Source: Smithella sp. (lineage in GTDB: Bacteria; Desulfobacterota; Syntrophia; Syntrophales; Smithellaceae). Taken from it: DNA of 64,000 nucleotides. Below, piece by piece: positions 51,935-61,481 of the stretch (position 1 is its first letter; each line of letters begins with the position of its first letter). A program made the position numbers and the translations under genes. The notes under the pieces were generated by a model that had not been told where the DNA came from, ran no database searches, and saw only the letters and a list, made by a program, of their open reading frames with translations. The stretch is taken from the NCBI GenBank assembly GCA_007244375.1, contig SCVW01000045.1, positions 62,001 through 126,000 on the forward strand, given 5' to 3'.

Positions 51935-52537
51935 ATGAAAGCATATGCCCAACCAATAAAAAAACTTGTTGCCGAGTTAGGTAAACTTCCCGGTATTGGC
52001 GAAAAAACAGCCGCGCGTTTGGCCAACTATATTTTACGATCAACGGAAGATGAAGTAAAAAAACTGGCGGAAAGCATTATTGAGGTGAAAGGAAAAATCA
52101 AACTTTGCAGGATTTGCCTGAATCTGACGGAAGATGATACCTGTTATATTTGCCGCGACACGGCGAGAGACAAAGAAACAATTTGTGTTGTAGAAGATAC
52201 TGATGCTTTGGCGGCAATCGAGGAATGCGGGGGGTATCATGGAACGTATCATGTACTTCACGGAGTCTTGGCGCCGCTTGATGGAATAGGTCCTGATAAT
52301 CTGCGTTTAGGCGAACTTATTCAGAGAATTAATAACGGCAATGTCAAAGAAATAATTATAGCTACCAATACTAATGTTCAGGGTGAATCCACAGCTCTGT
52401 TAATTACCCGTATATTCAAAGAAAAAAATATTAAGCTGACACGCATTGCCACAGGTGTGCCGATGGGTGGAGACTTGAAATATATAGATAAGATGTCGAT
52501 TTCGAAATCCTTGGAATTCCGTCGCGGCATGTCGTAG
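51935..52537 (+). CDS. recR: Recombination protein RecR
   Basis: RecR works with RecF and RecO in recombinational repair. The helix-hairpin-helix region [20 protein letters not shown], the zinc cysteines [16 protein letters not shown], the Toprim motif [21 protein letters not shown] and the C-terminal [21 protein letters not shown] are all intact in 200 residues. Its ATG lies 12 bases after the ybaB stop. Confidence 0.96.
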   Translation: MKAYAQPIKKLVAELGKLPGIGEKTAARLANYILRSTEDEVKKLAESIIEVKGKIKLCRICLNLTEDDTCYICRDTARDKETICVVEDTDALAAIEECGGYHGTYHVLHGVLAPLDGIGPDNLRLGELIQRINNGNVKEIIIATNTNVQGESTALLITRIFKEKNIKLTRIATGVPMGGDLKYIDKMSISKSLEFRRGMS

Positions 52538-52588
52538 CATTCCGCTTTCTTCGGCTAACTTTGTTGGCAGCGTTGTCGGCTTCCTCAA

Positions 52589-52693
52589 CGTATTAATAAT
52601 ACGCCTGTGGAGCCTCCTCCTTATCCTTTGAAAGCAAAATGCTACAATAGATTTCGGGGCAGATCGGCGTTGCGGCGTATGAAAAAATACGCC
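52589..52693. repeat. Two palindromic intergenic elements after recR
   Basis: CGTATTAATAATACG (52589-52603) and GGCGTAT-GAAAAA-ATACGCC (52674-52693) are palindromes in a longer stretch with phrases such as GTTGTCGGCTTCCTCAACG, a pattern like dispersed bacterial intergenic repeats. They lie in the 750-base gap between recR and the por genes. Confidence 0.5.
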
Positions 52694-53287
52694 TCACTTC
52701 TCAGGCCTTGCGCATCTTACCTGTGGATATTTTTGCAGCATAATCAAGAGGGGATTCCGATATAGATACCGCGTTATATTGCATCGTTACCAGTGGAGGT
52801 GAATATGTAATGTAACGTTGCTTGTCGCAAAAACCGGTTCCTACAAAAATAATCGGTTCCATAGATCCCATCACCAGTTTCCGGATGGATTTTTTCAGTC
52901 CGGAATTAATCGAAAACGGATTTATGACAATGATTCGCGAAGGCAATTTTTTCTGAAGTAATCAAGCCCCAAAAGGAGTGATTTATTTTAAAATCATCGA
53001 TGGCCTCACGGCTTCGGTGTCCCAATATGTCCCAAAATTGGAATTAGTTGTCCATGAAGATTTTCAAAAGAAAACTATAAGAAAACTGACGGTCAAAGAT
53101 TTCACTCGTGGTAATCAGTGATTTTCAAAGCAATTTATTATTTTTATCTTTTTCAGTGGTGTAAGTGGCTTATTTTTTGAATGTTACAACCAACTTGATA
53201 ATAATTAAAAAGATATTGACTGAAGTTTCTTTCTATATTATGAATCACAGTCATTTTTTCCAAAATTTATAAGGAGATTAAAAATAA
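52694..53287. other. Long intergenic region before the por genes
   Basis: This stretch has one unsupported 81-codon minus-strand frame (52701-52946) without a ribosome site and no recognised gene. Close to the por genes, TTGACT (53216-53221) with TATGAA 17 bases downstream, or TATTAT at 14 bases, may be the promoter; the call is weak. Confidence 0.35.
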
Positions 53288-53836
53288 ATGATAGAAGTTA
53301 GATGGCATGGACGAGGCGGTCAGGGAGCGGTGACGTCGGTGGAATTGCTGGCCGTGTCGGCAATCGCTGCGGGAAAATACGCTCAGGGATTTCCCAGTTT
53401 CGGTCCGGAAAGAAGAGGAGCGCCTGTTGCCGCCTTCACCCGTATTGACGATAAAAAAATCAATGTCCGTTCAGGAATATATAAACCTGATGTGGTTTTG
53501 GTACTGGATTCAAGCTTGATAGGTCTGGTTAATGTTACCGAAGGATTAAAACCTGATGGCAAATTAATTGTCAATACGCATAAAACGCCGGAAGAAATTC
53601 GCAAAGCGTTGAATTATACGGGAACGTTAGCTATCGTAGACGGCACAGGCATTGCGCGCAAGGAAATGGGCGTGCCCATTGCCAACACGACGATGATTGG
53701 AGCATTGTTGAAGGTTATAGGCGTCATGGAACTTGACGCGATGAAAGATGCGATTGAGCACCGTTTCGGCAGAATCGCCCAGAAGAATCTCAATGCGATG
53801 AAACGGGCTTACGACGAGATAAAAATATACAATTAA
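53288..53836 (+). CDS. porG: Pyruvate:ferredoxin oxidoreductase gamma subunit
   Basis: The 182-residue subunit begins with EVRWHGRGGQGAVTSVELLAVSAIAAGKYAQGFPSFGPERRGAPV, the standard start of 2-oxoacid:ferredoxin oxidoreductase gamma chains. The complex oxidises pyruvate with CoA to acetyl-CoA, CO2 and reduced ferredoxin. AAGGAG precedes ATG 53288. It is the first gene of a group of four (gamma, delta, alpha, beta). The exact 2-oxo acid is taken as pyruvate by likelihood; other acids are possible. Confidence 0.92.
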   Translation: MIEVRWHGRGGQGAVTSVELLAVSAIAAGKYAQGFPSFGPERRGAPVAAFTRIDDKKINVRSGIYKPDVVLVLDSSLIGLVNVTEGLKPDGKLIVNTHKTPEEIRKALNYTGTLAIVDGTGIARKEMGVPIANTTMIGALLKVIGVMELDAMKDAIEHRFGRIAQKNLNAMKRAYDEIKIYN

Positions 53837-53849
53837 GGGGTAGATCTCA

Positions 53850-54125
53850 ATGTCATTAAAAACATGGAAGGAGCTTCCTATCGGCTGTGTTGTTTCCGAT
53901 CCGGGAAGCGCCAGTGAATATCATACGGGAAGCTGGCGGTCTCAAAGACCCACTTGGGATAACGCAAAATGTATCAAATGCGGCATCTGTTATATTTATT
54001 GTCCGGAAGGTTGCGTGCAGCAGACCGAAGACGGTTTCTTTCAGGCAGACTTGGATTATTGTAAGGGTTGCGGCATTTGCGCGCATGAATGCTGGCCCCG
54101 TGCGATAAAGATGGAGGAGGAGTAA
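53850..54125 (+). CDS. porD: Pyruvate:ferredoxin oxidoreductase delta subunit
   Basis: This 91-residue ferredoxin-like subunit binds two [4Fe-4S] clusters through CIKCGICYIYCPEGC and CKGCGICAHECWP. It passes electrons from the TPP-bound pyruvate to ferredoxin. It lies 13 bases after the gamma gene, and its stop is one base from the next start, so it is part of the same operon. Confidence 0.93.
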   Translation: MSLKTWKELPIGCVVSDPGSASEYHTGSWRSQRPTWDNAKCIKCGICYIYCPEGCVQQTEDGFFQADLDYCKGCGICAHECWPRAIKMEEE

Positions 54126-54126
54126 T

Positions 54127-55302
54127 ATGGGAAAACGCATTGGAATGGAAGTGGCAATTGCCGTGGCGGAAGCCGTTGGTCTTTGCGATATCGATATGGC
54201 CGCTGTTTATCCTATTACGCCCCAGTCGCACATCGCGGAACATCTTTCCGATCTGGTCGCCAATGGTGAAATTGACGCGGAATTTGTGACCGTTGAATCG
54301 GAACATTCGGCCATGAGCGCGGTCATCGGCGCTTCCGGCGCCGGCGCCCGTGCCTTTACGGCGACAAGTTCCCAGGGATTGATGTTGATGCATGAACTTC
54401 TGCCGATAGCTTCGGCGATGCGTCTGCCGATCTGCATGGCCATCGCCAATCGGGCGGTATCCGGTCCTCTGAATATTTTAAATGATCACACCGATATCAT
54501 GCCTCAGCGTGATTGCGGTTGGATTGCTCTTTTTGTGGAAAACGGCCAGGAAGCCATCGATTTGTCGATTCAAGCTTTTAAAATTGCCGAGCACAAAGAT
54601 GTTATGCTGCCTGTCTGCGTCAATATCGACGGTTTTCAGTTGACGCACATGGTGGAGCCCTTTGAAATGCCGTCTAAGGAAGAGGTGGATAAGTTTCTTC
54701 CGCCTTTTGTGCCGCACGCGACGTTGCATCCCGCAAAGCCTGTGACGATGGGCGCTTTTGCCATGTCCGATTACTTCACGGAAATCATGAAGGCCAAGGA
54801 TGAAGCCCTGAAAAGTTCCAAAAAAGTCATTTTGGAAGTTTGGGATGAGTGGGCCAAATTATTTGGCCGGTCATATAAGCCGGTGGAAACATACAAAGCC
54901 GACGATGCGGACGTTCTGATGCTGACGATGGGTTCGATGGGTGAAACAGCACAAATGGCGATTGATGAACTGCGCGCCAAAGGTGTCAAGGCCGGTTTGG
55001 TAAAGTTGAGAATGTGGCGTCCTTTCCCGTTTGAGGAAATAAAAGCAGCAATTAAAAACGCGAAAAAACTGATTGTGACCGACCGTGCCATCACTTTCGG
55101 CGGTCCCGGCGGTCCTGTGTTTGCGGAAATCAAATCCGCTATGTGTACCGAAACTCAGCGTCCTTTGATTTATAATTACATTTACGGTCTTGGCGGACGC
55201 GATGTTCCCGTCGGCGATTTTGTCGGTATGTTTGAAAAGGTTCTGGCGGATACTGAAAACAAAGCAGTGGGCACCTATGAATTTTGGGGAGTGAGAGAAT
55301 AA
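54127..55302 (+). CDS. porA: Pyruvate:ferredoxin oxidoreductase alpha subunit
   Basis: The 391-residue subunit contains AAVYPITPQSHIAEHLSDLV, the usual start of the pyrimidine-binding part, VESEHSAMSAVIGASGAGARAFTATSSQG, and QRDCGWIALFVENGQEAID. GGAGGAGTAAT precedes ATG 54127. Its stop TAA shares one base with the start ATG of the beta gene, so the two are coupled. Confidence 0.94.
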   Translation: MGKRIGMEVAIAVAEAVGLCDIDMAAVYPITPQSHIAEHLSDLVANGEIDAEFVTVESEHSAMSAVIGASGAGARAFTATSSQGLMLMHELLPIASAMRLPICMAIANRAVSGPLNILNDHTDIMPQRDCGWIALFVENGQEAIDLSIQAFKIAEHKDVMLPVCVNIDGFQLTHMVEPFEMPSKEEVDKFLPPFVPHATLHPAKPVTMGAFAMSDYFTEIMKAKDEALKSSKKVILEVWDEWAKLFGRSYKPVETYKADDADVLMLTMGSMGETAQMAIDELRAKGVKAGLVKLRMWRPFPFEEIKAAIKNAKKLIVTDRAITFGGPGGPVFAEIKSAMCTETQRPLIYNYIYGLGGRDVPVGDFVGMFEKVLADTENKAVGTYEFWGVRE

Positions 55303-56252
55303 TGAGTATCGTAGAAAATTTTGATTTATTTGCGCCGCGTCTTATCAACAGAAAAGAGTTGTTATCTTCAGGCCACCGCGCCTGTTCTGGTTGCGGCGAA
55401 GTTTTGGCCGTAAGATTAATGTGCAAGGCGCTCGGCGAAAATACAGTCATTGCCGCGGCTACCGGTTGTATGGAAATCATTTCCAGTATGTTTCCCACAA
55501 CGGCCTGGCGCGTGCCCTGGATTCACGTCGCTTTTGAAAATACGGCGGCGGTGGCATCGGGTGTGGAAGCCGGACTCAAGGCATTGCGCAGAAAAGGAAA
55601 AATTGATGATAGGTATGTAAAAGTTGTCGGTATGGCCGGTGACGGCGGCACAATGGATATTGGTATGCAGGCGCTTTCCGGTGCGATGGAACGTGGTCAC
55701 GACATGATTTTTGTTTGCTTCGATAACGAGGCTTACATGAACACGGGCATTCAGCGTTCCAGCGGTACGCCGATGGGCGCGTCCACCACCACGGCTCCGG
55801 CGGGCAAAGTCAGTTCCGGACAAAAAACATGGAAAAAGAACATGGCTGAAATTATGGTTGCTCACGGCATACCCTATGTGGCGACCGTTTGTCCAAGCTA
55901 TCCGCTGGATTTCATCCGTAAGATGGAAAAGGCGAAAAGTATCAAGGGACCTTCCTATATCCATTGTTTCTCCATGTGTCCGACGGGTTGGCGTTCCCCT
56001 TCCCATACGGCCATATCCATGGGCCGACTTGCTGTGGAGACGGGAGTATTTCCTTTATTTGAAGTGGAAGACGGTCATTATCGGGTTTCTCCGGATATGC
56101 CCAAAAAGCTCAGACCTATCAGGGATTATTTCAAACCGCAGGGGCGTTTCCGCCATTTGAAGGATGATGAGATAGATAAAATCCAGGAACGCGTGAATAT
56201 AGAGTATAAAAAGCTAACGGAAAAAGCTAAATTTTTAAAAACAGGAAATTAA
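55302..56252 (+). CDS. porB: Pyruvate:ferredoxin oxidoreductase beta subunit
   Basis: The 316-residue subunit binds thiamine pyrophosphate: the motif GMAGDGGTMDIGMQALSGAMERG and the nearby cluster cysteine region SGHRACSGCGEVLAVRL are typical. FDNEAYMNTGIQRSSGTPMGA is the standard TPP-side motif. The frame is open from 55284, but ATG 55302 overlaps the alpha stop and gives the normal start. It is followed after 39 bases by a NuoE-like gene, so the Por and NADH modules probably share a message. Confidence 0.95.
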   Translation: MSIVENFDLFAPRLINRKELLSSGHRACSGCGEVLAVRLMCKALGENTVIAAATGCMEIISSMFPTTAWRVPWIHVAFENTAAVASGVEAGLKALRRKGKIDDRYVKVVGMAGDGGTMDIGMQALSGAMERGHDMIFVCFDNEAYMNTGIQRSSGTPMGASTTTAPAGKVSSGQKTWKKNMAEIMVAHGIPYVATVCPSYPLDFIRKMEKAKSIKGPSYIHCFSMCPTGWRSPSHTAISMGRLAVETGVFPLFEVEDGHYRVSPDMPKKLRPIRDYFKPQGRFRHLKDDEIDKIQERVNIEYKKLTEKAKFLKTGN

Positions 56253-56291
56253 AGGGGGAGATCCTCAGAAGAATACCGAGGTGAAAAAAGA

Positions 56292-56771
56292 ATGACAAAA
56301 GCCATGAGTATTGCAGCAAAGACAAAACAAATAGTAAAAAAACACGGAGGCGATAAGAGCGGTATGATTGCCGTGTTGCAGGATATTCAGGAAGCCTTCA
56401 ATTACCTGCCGAAAGAAGCATTGAAGACAGCGGCCAAAGCGATGAACGTGCCTTTCAGCCGGGTGTACGAAGCGGCCACTTTTTATACTGCCTTCAGTCT
56501 GAAACCGCGCGGTAAAAATGTAGTCAAGATCTGTATGGGAACAGCCTGCCATGTCCGTGGTGCTGCTGTCCTGCAGGATAAATTCGAACGAACTTTAGGT
56601 ATAAAACCTGGCGAAACCACCAAGGATAAGAAGTTTTCACTCGAAACCGTCAACTGTGTGGGAGCATGTGCGCTGGGACCTGTTGTGGTCATTAATGCAG
56701 ATTATCACGGGCAGGTAACCATGAAAAAAATAGACAAGATAATTGATAATATCAACAAAGAGGGAGCGTAG
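56292..56771 (+). CDS. NuoE/HoxE-like [2Fe-2S] diaphorase subunit
   Basis: The 159-residue protein has the NuoE fold: [17 protein letters not shown] at the N-terminus and the [2Fe-2S] ligands CMGTAC and CVGACALGP, in the usual thioredoxin-like order. It accepts electrons from the NADH side of a NuoF-type partner. Its stop TAG overlaps the start region of the next gene, so the pair is coupled. By length and order it matches HoxE or HydC. Confidence 0.92.
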   Translation: MTKAMSIAAKTKQIVKKHGGDKSGMIAVLQDIQEAFNYLPKEALKTAAKAMNVPFSRVYEAATFYTAFSLKPRGKNVVKICMGTACHVRGAAVLQDKFERTLGIKPGETTKDKKFSLETVNCVGACALGPVVVINADYHGQVTMKKIDKIIDNINKEGA

Positions 56772-56773
56772 TG

Positions 56774-58618
56774 ATGAAAGAAAACTCGGATGTTCAAGTC
56801 CATCAGGTTGCCAATGAATTGAGATTAAATTACGGCCCTAATAAAAAATTTATAACGGTCTGTGCTGGTACAGGTTGTCGCGCATACGGCAGTCTCAAGG
56901 TTAAAGAAGCTCTGGAAGCCGAACTAAAAAAACAAAATATGAATGTGGAAGTTCTTGCTACCGGGTGTTTAGGCTTCTGCGAGAAAGGGCCAATGGTTGT
57001 CATCCATCCCGATAAGTATTTTTATCAATCTGTAAAAGTGGAAGACGTACCGGAAATTGTTTCCAAAACCGTGGCTAAAGGAGAAGTCATCAGCAGGCTT
57101 TTTTATCGTCATCCCGAAACACAGAAAACTCTTTTCCGGGAGGAAGACCTGCCTTTCTATAAGAAACAGCTGCGCGTGGTATTCGGCAAAAACGGTATGA
57201 TTGATCCGACAAGAATTGATGATTACCTGACCATCGAAGGTTATCAGGCTCTGGCCAAAGTTCTTTCGGAAATGACACCGGAACAAGTTATTAATGAAGT
57301 AAAGAAAGCCGGTCTGCGCGGTCGTGGCGGAGGCGGATTTCATGCGGCTGTCAAATGGGAAGGAGTACGCAAGGCACACGGTGAACCCAAATATGTAATA
57401 GCAAACGGAGATGAAGGTGACCCCGGTGCTTATATGGATAGAAGCCTTATGGAAGGTAATCCCCACAGCATCATCGAAGGAATGATTATCGGTGCTTACG
57501 CTGTAGGTTCGCACGAAGGTTACATTTACGTAAGAAACGAATATCCGCTGGCGGTAACACATCTGACGATGGCCATTGAAGCAGCCAGAGAAAAGGGTCT
57601 TCTGGGGAAAAACATTCTCGGTACGGATTTTTCATTTGATATCAAGATTAACAAAGGAGCGGGCGCGTTTGTCTGCGGTGAATCATCGGCTCTATTTGCT
57701 TCGATTGAAGGTCGTGCAGGTGAACCACGCGCCAAATATGTTCATGCCGTGGAAAAAGGCCTTTATGACAAACCCACCGTATTGAACAACGTGGAAACAT
57801 GGGCAAATGTTCCTTTGATAATTAATAAAGGAGCGGACTGGTATGCCTCCATCGGTACCGAAGGCTCCAAAGGCACCAAGATATTCTCGCTGGTCGGCAA
57901 GATTAACAACACCGGCTTGATTGAAGTTCCGATGGGCACAACCCTGTACGAAATCATCTACGACATGGGTGGCGGTATTCCCAAAGGCCGTAAATTCAAA
58001 GCAGTACAAACCGGCGGACCTTCCGGCGGTTGTATTCCGGAGAGCTTGCTGGATATACCGGTTGATTTTGACAAGCTTTATGAAGTCGGATCGATGATGG
58101 GTTCCGGTGGAATGATTGTCATGGACGATACATCCTGCATGGTGGATGTTGCCAGATACTTTACCACCTTTTTACAGGAAGAATCGTGCGGCAAATGCGT
58201 TCCTTGTCGAGAAGGTGTTCGCAGAATGAAAGAAATTCTCGATGATATTTGTGCGGGCAAGGGACGGGAAGGCGATGTAGAACTTCTGGAAAAAATAGCA
58301 ACCGGCGTAGCGGACGGCTCTCTTTGCGCTTTGGGCGGCTCTGCTCCTAATCCGGTTTTGAGTACAATTAAGTATTTCCGGGATGAATACGAAGCACACA
58401 TAAAAGAACACCGCTGTCCTGCAGGTGTCTGTAAGGCTTTAATTACCTACAGTATTGACGCAGAAAAATGTACCGGTTGCGGTGCCTGTATTAAAGTTTG
58501 TCCCACTCAGGCAATCAGTGGCGAAAAGAAAAAAGCTCATACAATCGATAACAACAAATGCACCCGTTGCGGCGCTTGTATCGAAAGCTGCAAATTTGAA
58601 TCAATTATTGTGAAATAG
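56774..58618 (+). CDS. NuoF/HoxF-like NADH-binding subunit with ferredoxin tail
   Basis: Residues 20-100 are a second thioredoxin-like [2Fe-2S] domain ([20 protein letters not shown]); the middle is the FMN- and NADH-binding NuoF core with [21 protein letters not shown] and [36 protein letters not shown] binds a [4Fe-4S] cluster; the last 60 residues carry two more [4Fe-4S] clusters ([12 protein letters not shown] and [11 protein letters not shown]). The architecture is that of HydB/HoxF of NAD-linked bidirectional or bifurcating enzymes. ATG 56774 is taken as start; a GTG three bases earlier is possible. Confidence 0.94.
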   Translation: MKENSDVQVHQVANELRLNYGPNKKFITVCAGTGCRAYGSLKVKEALEAELKKQNMNVEVLATGCLGFCEKGPMVVIHPDKYFYQSVKVEDVPEIVSKTVAKGEVISRLFYRHPETQKTLFREEDLPFYKKQLRVVFGKNGMIDPTRIDDYLTIEGYQALAKVLSEMTPEQVINEVKKAGLRGRGGGGFHAAVKWEGVRKAHGEPKYVIANGDEGDPGAYMDRSLMEGNPHSIIEGMIIGAYAVGSHEGYIYVRNEYPLAVTHLTMAIEAAREKGLLGKNILGTDFSFDIKINKGAGAFVCGESSALFASIEGRAGEPRAKYVHAVEKGLYDKPTVLNNVETWANVPLIINKGADWYASIGTEGSKGTKIFSLVGKINNTGLIEVPMGTTLYEIIYDMGGGIPKGRKFKAVQTGGPSGGCIPESLLDIPVDFDKLYEVGSMMGSGGMIVMDDTSCMVDVARYFTTFLQEESCGKCVPCREGVRRMKEILDDICAGKGREGDVELLEKIATGVADGSLCALGGSAPNPVLSTIKYFRDEYEAHIKEHRCPAGVCKALITYSIDAEKCTGCGACIKVCPTQAISGEKKKAHTIDNNKCTRCGACIESCKFESIIVK

Positions 58619-58632
58619 AGGTAGGATAAATC

Positions 58633-59346
58633 ATGGTAAATTTTACTGTTGACGGAAAAAATATATCAGCGCCGAAAGGGACGATGCTTTTGGAAGCCAT
58701 CCGTAGTGCGGGCATCTCGATTCCCACGCTCTGCGCACATGAGGCTGTCAGCCGCTCCGGCGCCTGCCGTTTGTGCGTCGTGGAAATAAAAAAAGGTAAC
58801 CGGACAAGAATCGTCACCTCCTGTCTCTATGCGGCCGAAGAAGGCCTGATTGTTAATACAAAAAGTGACCGCGTTCTAAACGTTCGGCGCCTTGTAATGG
58901 AATTGCTTTTGGCACGCTGTCCCGGATCTGACGTGATTCAGAAGATGGCCAAAGAAATGGGCATTGAACCACAAACGCGCTTTACCGTTGATACTGATAA
59001 AGGAAAATGTATTTTATGCCGTTCCTGCGTACGCGTTTGTGAAGAAATTGTTGGAGTCAGTGCCATAGGTCTTTTTTCTCGTGGACCACATAAAACTGTC
59101 GGCACACCTTATAATGAAAAATCTGATGTCTGTATAGGCTGCGGTGCATGTGTTTATGTTTGCCCGACCGGTCATATTGAAATGACCTCGACCGGTGACA
59201 AACGCAAAATCTGGGGGCGCACGTTCAAAATGCAGGCATGTACAAAATGCGGTAAATTTTTCGCTCCCGTGGATCAATTAAAATTCATCAGCAAGAAAAC
59301 CGGTGCTTCCTTAAACGAACTGACCGTTTGTACCGAATGCCGGTAG
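58633..59346 (+). CDS. HoxU/NuoG N-terminal-like iron-sulfur subunit
   Basis: The 237-residue protein has an N-terminal [2Fe-2S] ferredoxin domain (CAHEAVSRSGACRLCVVEI with a later Cys in TSCLY), then two [4Fe-4S] clusters (CILCRSCVRVC and CIGCGACVYVCPTG) and a final Cys pair set (CTKCG and CTEC) that may be another metal site. The length and domains match HoxU, the diaphorase subunit, not the full NuoG or the iron-hydrogenase HydA, because no H-cluster domain follows. GAGGTAGGATAA precedes ATG 58633. It closes the por/hox-like operon. Confidence 0.88.
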   Translation: MVNFTVDGKNISAPKGTMLLEAIRSAGISIPTLCAHEAVSRSGACRLCVVEIKKGNRTRIVTSCLYAAEEGLIVNTKSDRVLNVRRLVMELLLARCPGSDVIQKMAKEMGIEPQTRFTVDTDKGKCILCRSCVRVCEEIVGVSAIGLFSRGPHKTVGTPYNEKSDVCIGCGACVYVCPTGHIEMTSTGDKRKIWGRTFKMQACTKCGKFFAPVDQLKFISKKTGASLNELTVCTECR

Positions 59347-59753
59347 AATTTATTTCTTAAAAAATTAATCGATTAATACGTAACAGAGGGATTCGTGTAT
59401 GTGTAAGTGCGTTTCCACCAATATGTTTCGTGTATCCTTCAATTTATTTTTTTAAAAGGATACTTATGGATATTTGGTGTTTTATTAATCACGGGTATGA
59501 ACTCTAGGGCAATCCCGATTGCTGTCGGGATTGGACCATAATTCCACCCCAATGGGCGGGGTATTATACCCTCCGCTTATGGCGGGATTGTTCGACTTGC
59601 AAATTTCAATACACCTATAATGACCTTTAGGTTATTCGTTTTTGAAATTTGAGTCTCACAATAAAATATTGACATTTCGTTACATAGTTATTAAAAGAAT
59701 TTAGTTGAAAAAAGTTTCATATTATAATAACAAAAAGTTTAAGGGAGGGAATT
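59347..59753. other. Intergenic region with palindromic repeats
   Basis: The 407 bases between the diaphorase operon and the universal stress gene hold AATCCCGA/TCGGGATT (59511-59518 and 59525-59532, six-base loop) and the palindrome GGTATTATACC (59560-59570) within a GC-rich patch, of the type seen as dispersed intergenic repeats. A TTGACA hexamer at 59669-59674 may belong to the stress gene's promoter. Confidence 0.5.
59669..59697 (+). promoter_or_regulatory. Weak candidate promoter for the universal stress gene
   Basis: TTGACA (59669-59674) is a perfect -35; the best -10 at 16-17 bases is TTAAAA/TAAAAG, a poor match. It lies 57 bases before the gene. Confidence 0.3.
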
Positions 59754-60203
59754 ATGTTTACACCGAAGAATATCCTTGTTCCGACAGATTTTTCAAAATA
59801 TTCAGATGCAGCATTGAAAATGGCAATTGATATTGCGATTACGCATAATGCCAATATTTATTTGTTGCATGCCATTGATGATCAAATGCATAGAGCAGTA
59901 GATTATCGTATCAGTTATGAAGATATTAAGCAGATCGAGAAGGATAGTATCATTGCGTCTAAAGAAAGGTTGAGAAAACAAGCTGATGATGTTGTCAAAA
60001 GTAAGAAAGTGAAAATTATTCTTGATGTCAAGAATGGTGATCCCGCTGAAGTGATATTGAAAGAGCAGAAAGCAAAGAAAATGGATTTAATTGTTATCGC
60101 TTCTCATGGAAGGCCAGGGATTGTAAAATATCTTATGGGTAGTGTTGCTACAAAAGTAGCAAAAAGTGCAACGTGTCCCGTCATGTTGGTTAAACCAAAA
60201 TGA
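59754..60203 (+). CDS. Universal stress protein UspA family
   Basis: The 149-residue protein starts NILVPTDFSKYSDAALKMA and ends ASHGRPGIVKYLMGSVATKVAKSATCPVMLV, the standard UspA fold with the ATP-binding motif G-2x-G-x6-GS. Many Usp proteins bind ATP and respond to stress or carbon limitation. GGGAGG precedes ATG 59754. It is upstream of the TRAP genes; in some bacteria such proteins are linked to TRAP transporters, and that may hold here. Confidence 0.92.
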   Translation: MFTPKNILVPTDFSKYSDAALKMAIDIAITHNANIYLLHAIDDQMHRAVDYRISYEDIKQIEKDSIIASKERLRKQADDVVKSKKVKIILDVKNGDPAEVILKEQKAKKMDLIVIASHGRPGIVKYLMGSVATKVAKSATCPVMLVKPK

Positions 60204-60337
60204 ATGCATCAAGAACGATTTTTAAAATGTAATCAGTAAGTGTTTTGCTTTATAAATGACTGGTGTCGCAATTTATTTTATCTCCCGTGTGTTTGTTGAT
60301 GCTGAACTCCATTTTTTTGCGACTAAAAACAATTTAC

Positions 60338-60364
60338 TTGACAGTGAATATCTTAAGATATCAT
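60338..60364 (+). promoter_or_regulatory. Promoter candidate with internal palindrome upstream of dctP1
   Basis: TTGACA (60338-60343) and TATCAT (60359-60364) are 15 bases apart, with the perfect palindrome ATATCTTAAGATAT (60348-60361) between and overlapping the -10. The palindrome may be an operator. Confidence 0.45.
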
Positions 60365-60409
60365 GAGTAAAAAGAGGTGCTTAGTTAGTATTTCGGGGAG
60401 GAAAGTTGT

Positions 60410-61474
60410 ATGAAACGAAGGATTGTGGGGCTTCTGTGGATGGGGCTCGTTATTTTTTTTGTGGGAGCCTTGTCTCAAGCAGTATGGGGAGCCAATAATA
60501 ACATTAAACAAATTAGAAATGGTAAAACTGTATACGTTTGTAAAATGGGTACACTTGCTCCGGAAGGAGTAGGTTGGGCTGCTTTAATTAAAGAAATGAT
60601 TACGCCCGGGATATTAAAGGTCACTGATGGTCAGGTGATTTTGGATTGGTATTGGGGTGGTACGATGGGCGATGATCAGGATTTATTGGCTAAGATGCGT
60701 AATGGGCAGTTGCAGGGAGGAGGATTTTCCGGCCAGGGAATGGTAATGGCATGTCCGGAAATTGCCCTGTTGGAACTTCCTTTCTTGTTCGACAATTATG
60801 ATGAAGTGGAATATGTTTACTCTAAATTAAGACCGCGCATTAGTCAGTGGTTTGAAAAGAGAGGATACCACCTTATTGTACTGGCAGAACAGGATTTTGA
60901 CCAAGTTTATTCTACTAAAATTCCGATTAGGACGCCTGAAGATTTTAAGAATAGTCGCGTCTTGACATGGTATGGACCGCTGGAAGAAAGGACTTTGAAG
61001 GCTATGAGTGCAAGTCCTTTGCCGATTCGCGTTCCTGAAGTAGCCGCTTCAATTCGCACAGGAGTATGCGATGCTTTTATTAGTCCGGCTTTGTGGGCGG
61101 TAGGTACTCAGATGTATACCGTTATGAAGTACATTAATCCTGTTAATATAAGATATTCTCCTGCCGGCGGTATTATTTTGACATCAACTTGGAACCTGAT
61201 ACCTAAAAATTTGCAAACTGCTATTGATAATTACGCAATATCCGTAGAAAAGGATTTCAGGCAAAAAGTCCGTGCGAGCAATGAAAAATGTTATAAAGCC
61301 ATGGTTAAATATGGCATGAAAGAAGTTAAGTTGACTCCCGCTGAGCTTGAAATTTGGAAGAAAAGACTCGTTCCTATTTGGGATGAATTTGCCCAAAAAG
61401 GATATTATTCCAAGGCCGAATTGGAAGAAGTTAAAGGATATTTAGCGGAATTTCGGAGCAAGAAGAAAAAATAA
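60410..61474 (+). CDS. dctP: TRAP transporter solute-binding protein DctP, paralogue 1
   Basis: The 354-residue protein has a signal peptide (cleavage after VWGA) and the DctP fold: MGTLAPEGVGWAALIKE, WYWGGTMGDD, MRNGQLQGGGFSG, and the Arg-bearing VAASIRTGVCDAFISPALWAVG. It captures an organic acid in the periplasm for the DctQM membrane part. GGGGAGGAAA precedes ATG 60410. A strong hairpin follows its stop. A second, closely similar DctP gene lies next to it. Confidence 0.92.
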   Translation: MKRRIVGLLWMGLVIFFVGALSQAVWGANNNIKQIRNGKTVYVCKMGTLAPEGVGWAALIKEMITPGILKVTDGQVILDWYWGGTMGDDQDLLAKMRNGQLQGGGFSGQGMVMACPEIALLELPFLFDNYDEVEYVYSKLRPRISQWFEKRGYHLIVLAEQDFDQVYSTKIPIRTPEDFKNSRVLTWYGPLEERTLKAMSASPLPIRVPEVAASIRTGVCDAFISPALWAVGTQMYTVMKYINPVNIRYSPAGGIILTSTWNLIPKNLQTAIDNYAISVEKDFRQKVRASNEKCYKAMVKYGMKEVKLTPAELEIWKKRLVPIWDEFAQKGYYSKAELEEVKGYLAEFRSKKKK

Positions 61475-61481
61475 TCAAGTT

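Noticed and set aside
52701-52946. Minus-strand frame of 81 codons in the gap after recR
   Set aside because: It starts with TTG, has no ribosome site, shows no family pattern and ends in a palindromic repeat.
56771-59346. NAD-linked iron hydrogenase (HydABC)
   Set aside because: The third subunit ends after its ferredoxin-type clusters at 237 residues, and no H-cluster domain is present in any frame nearby.
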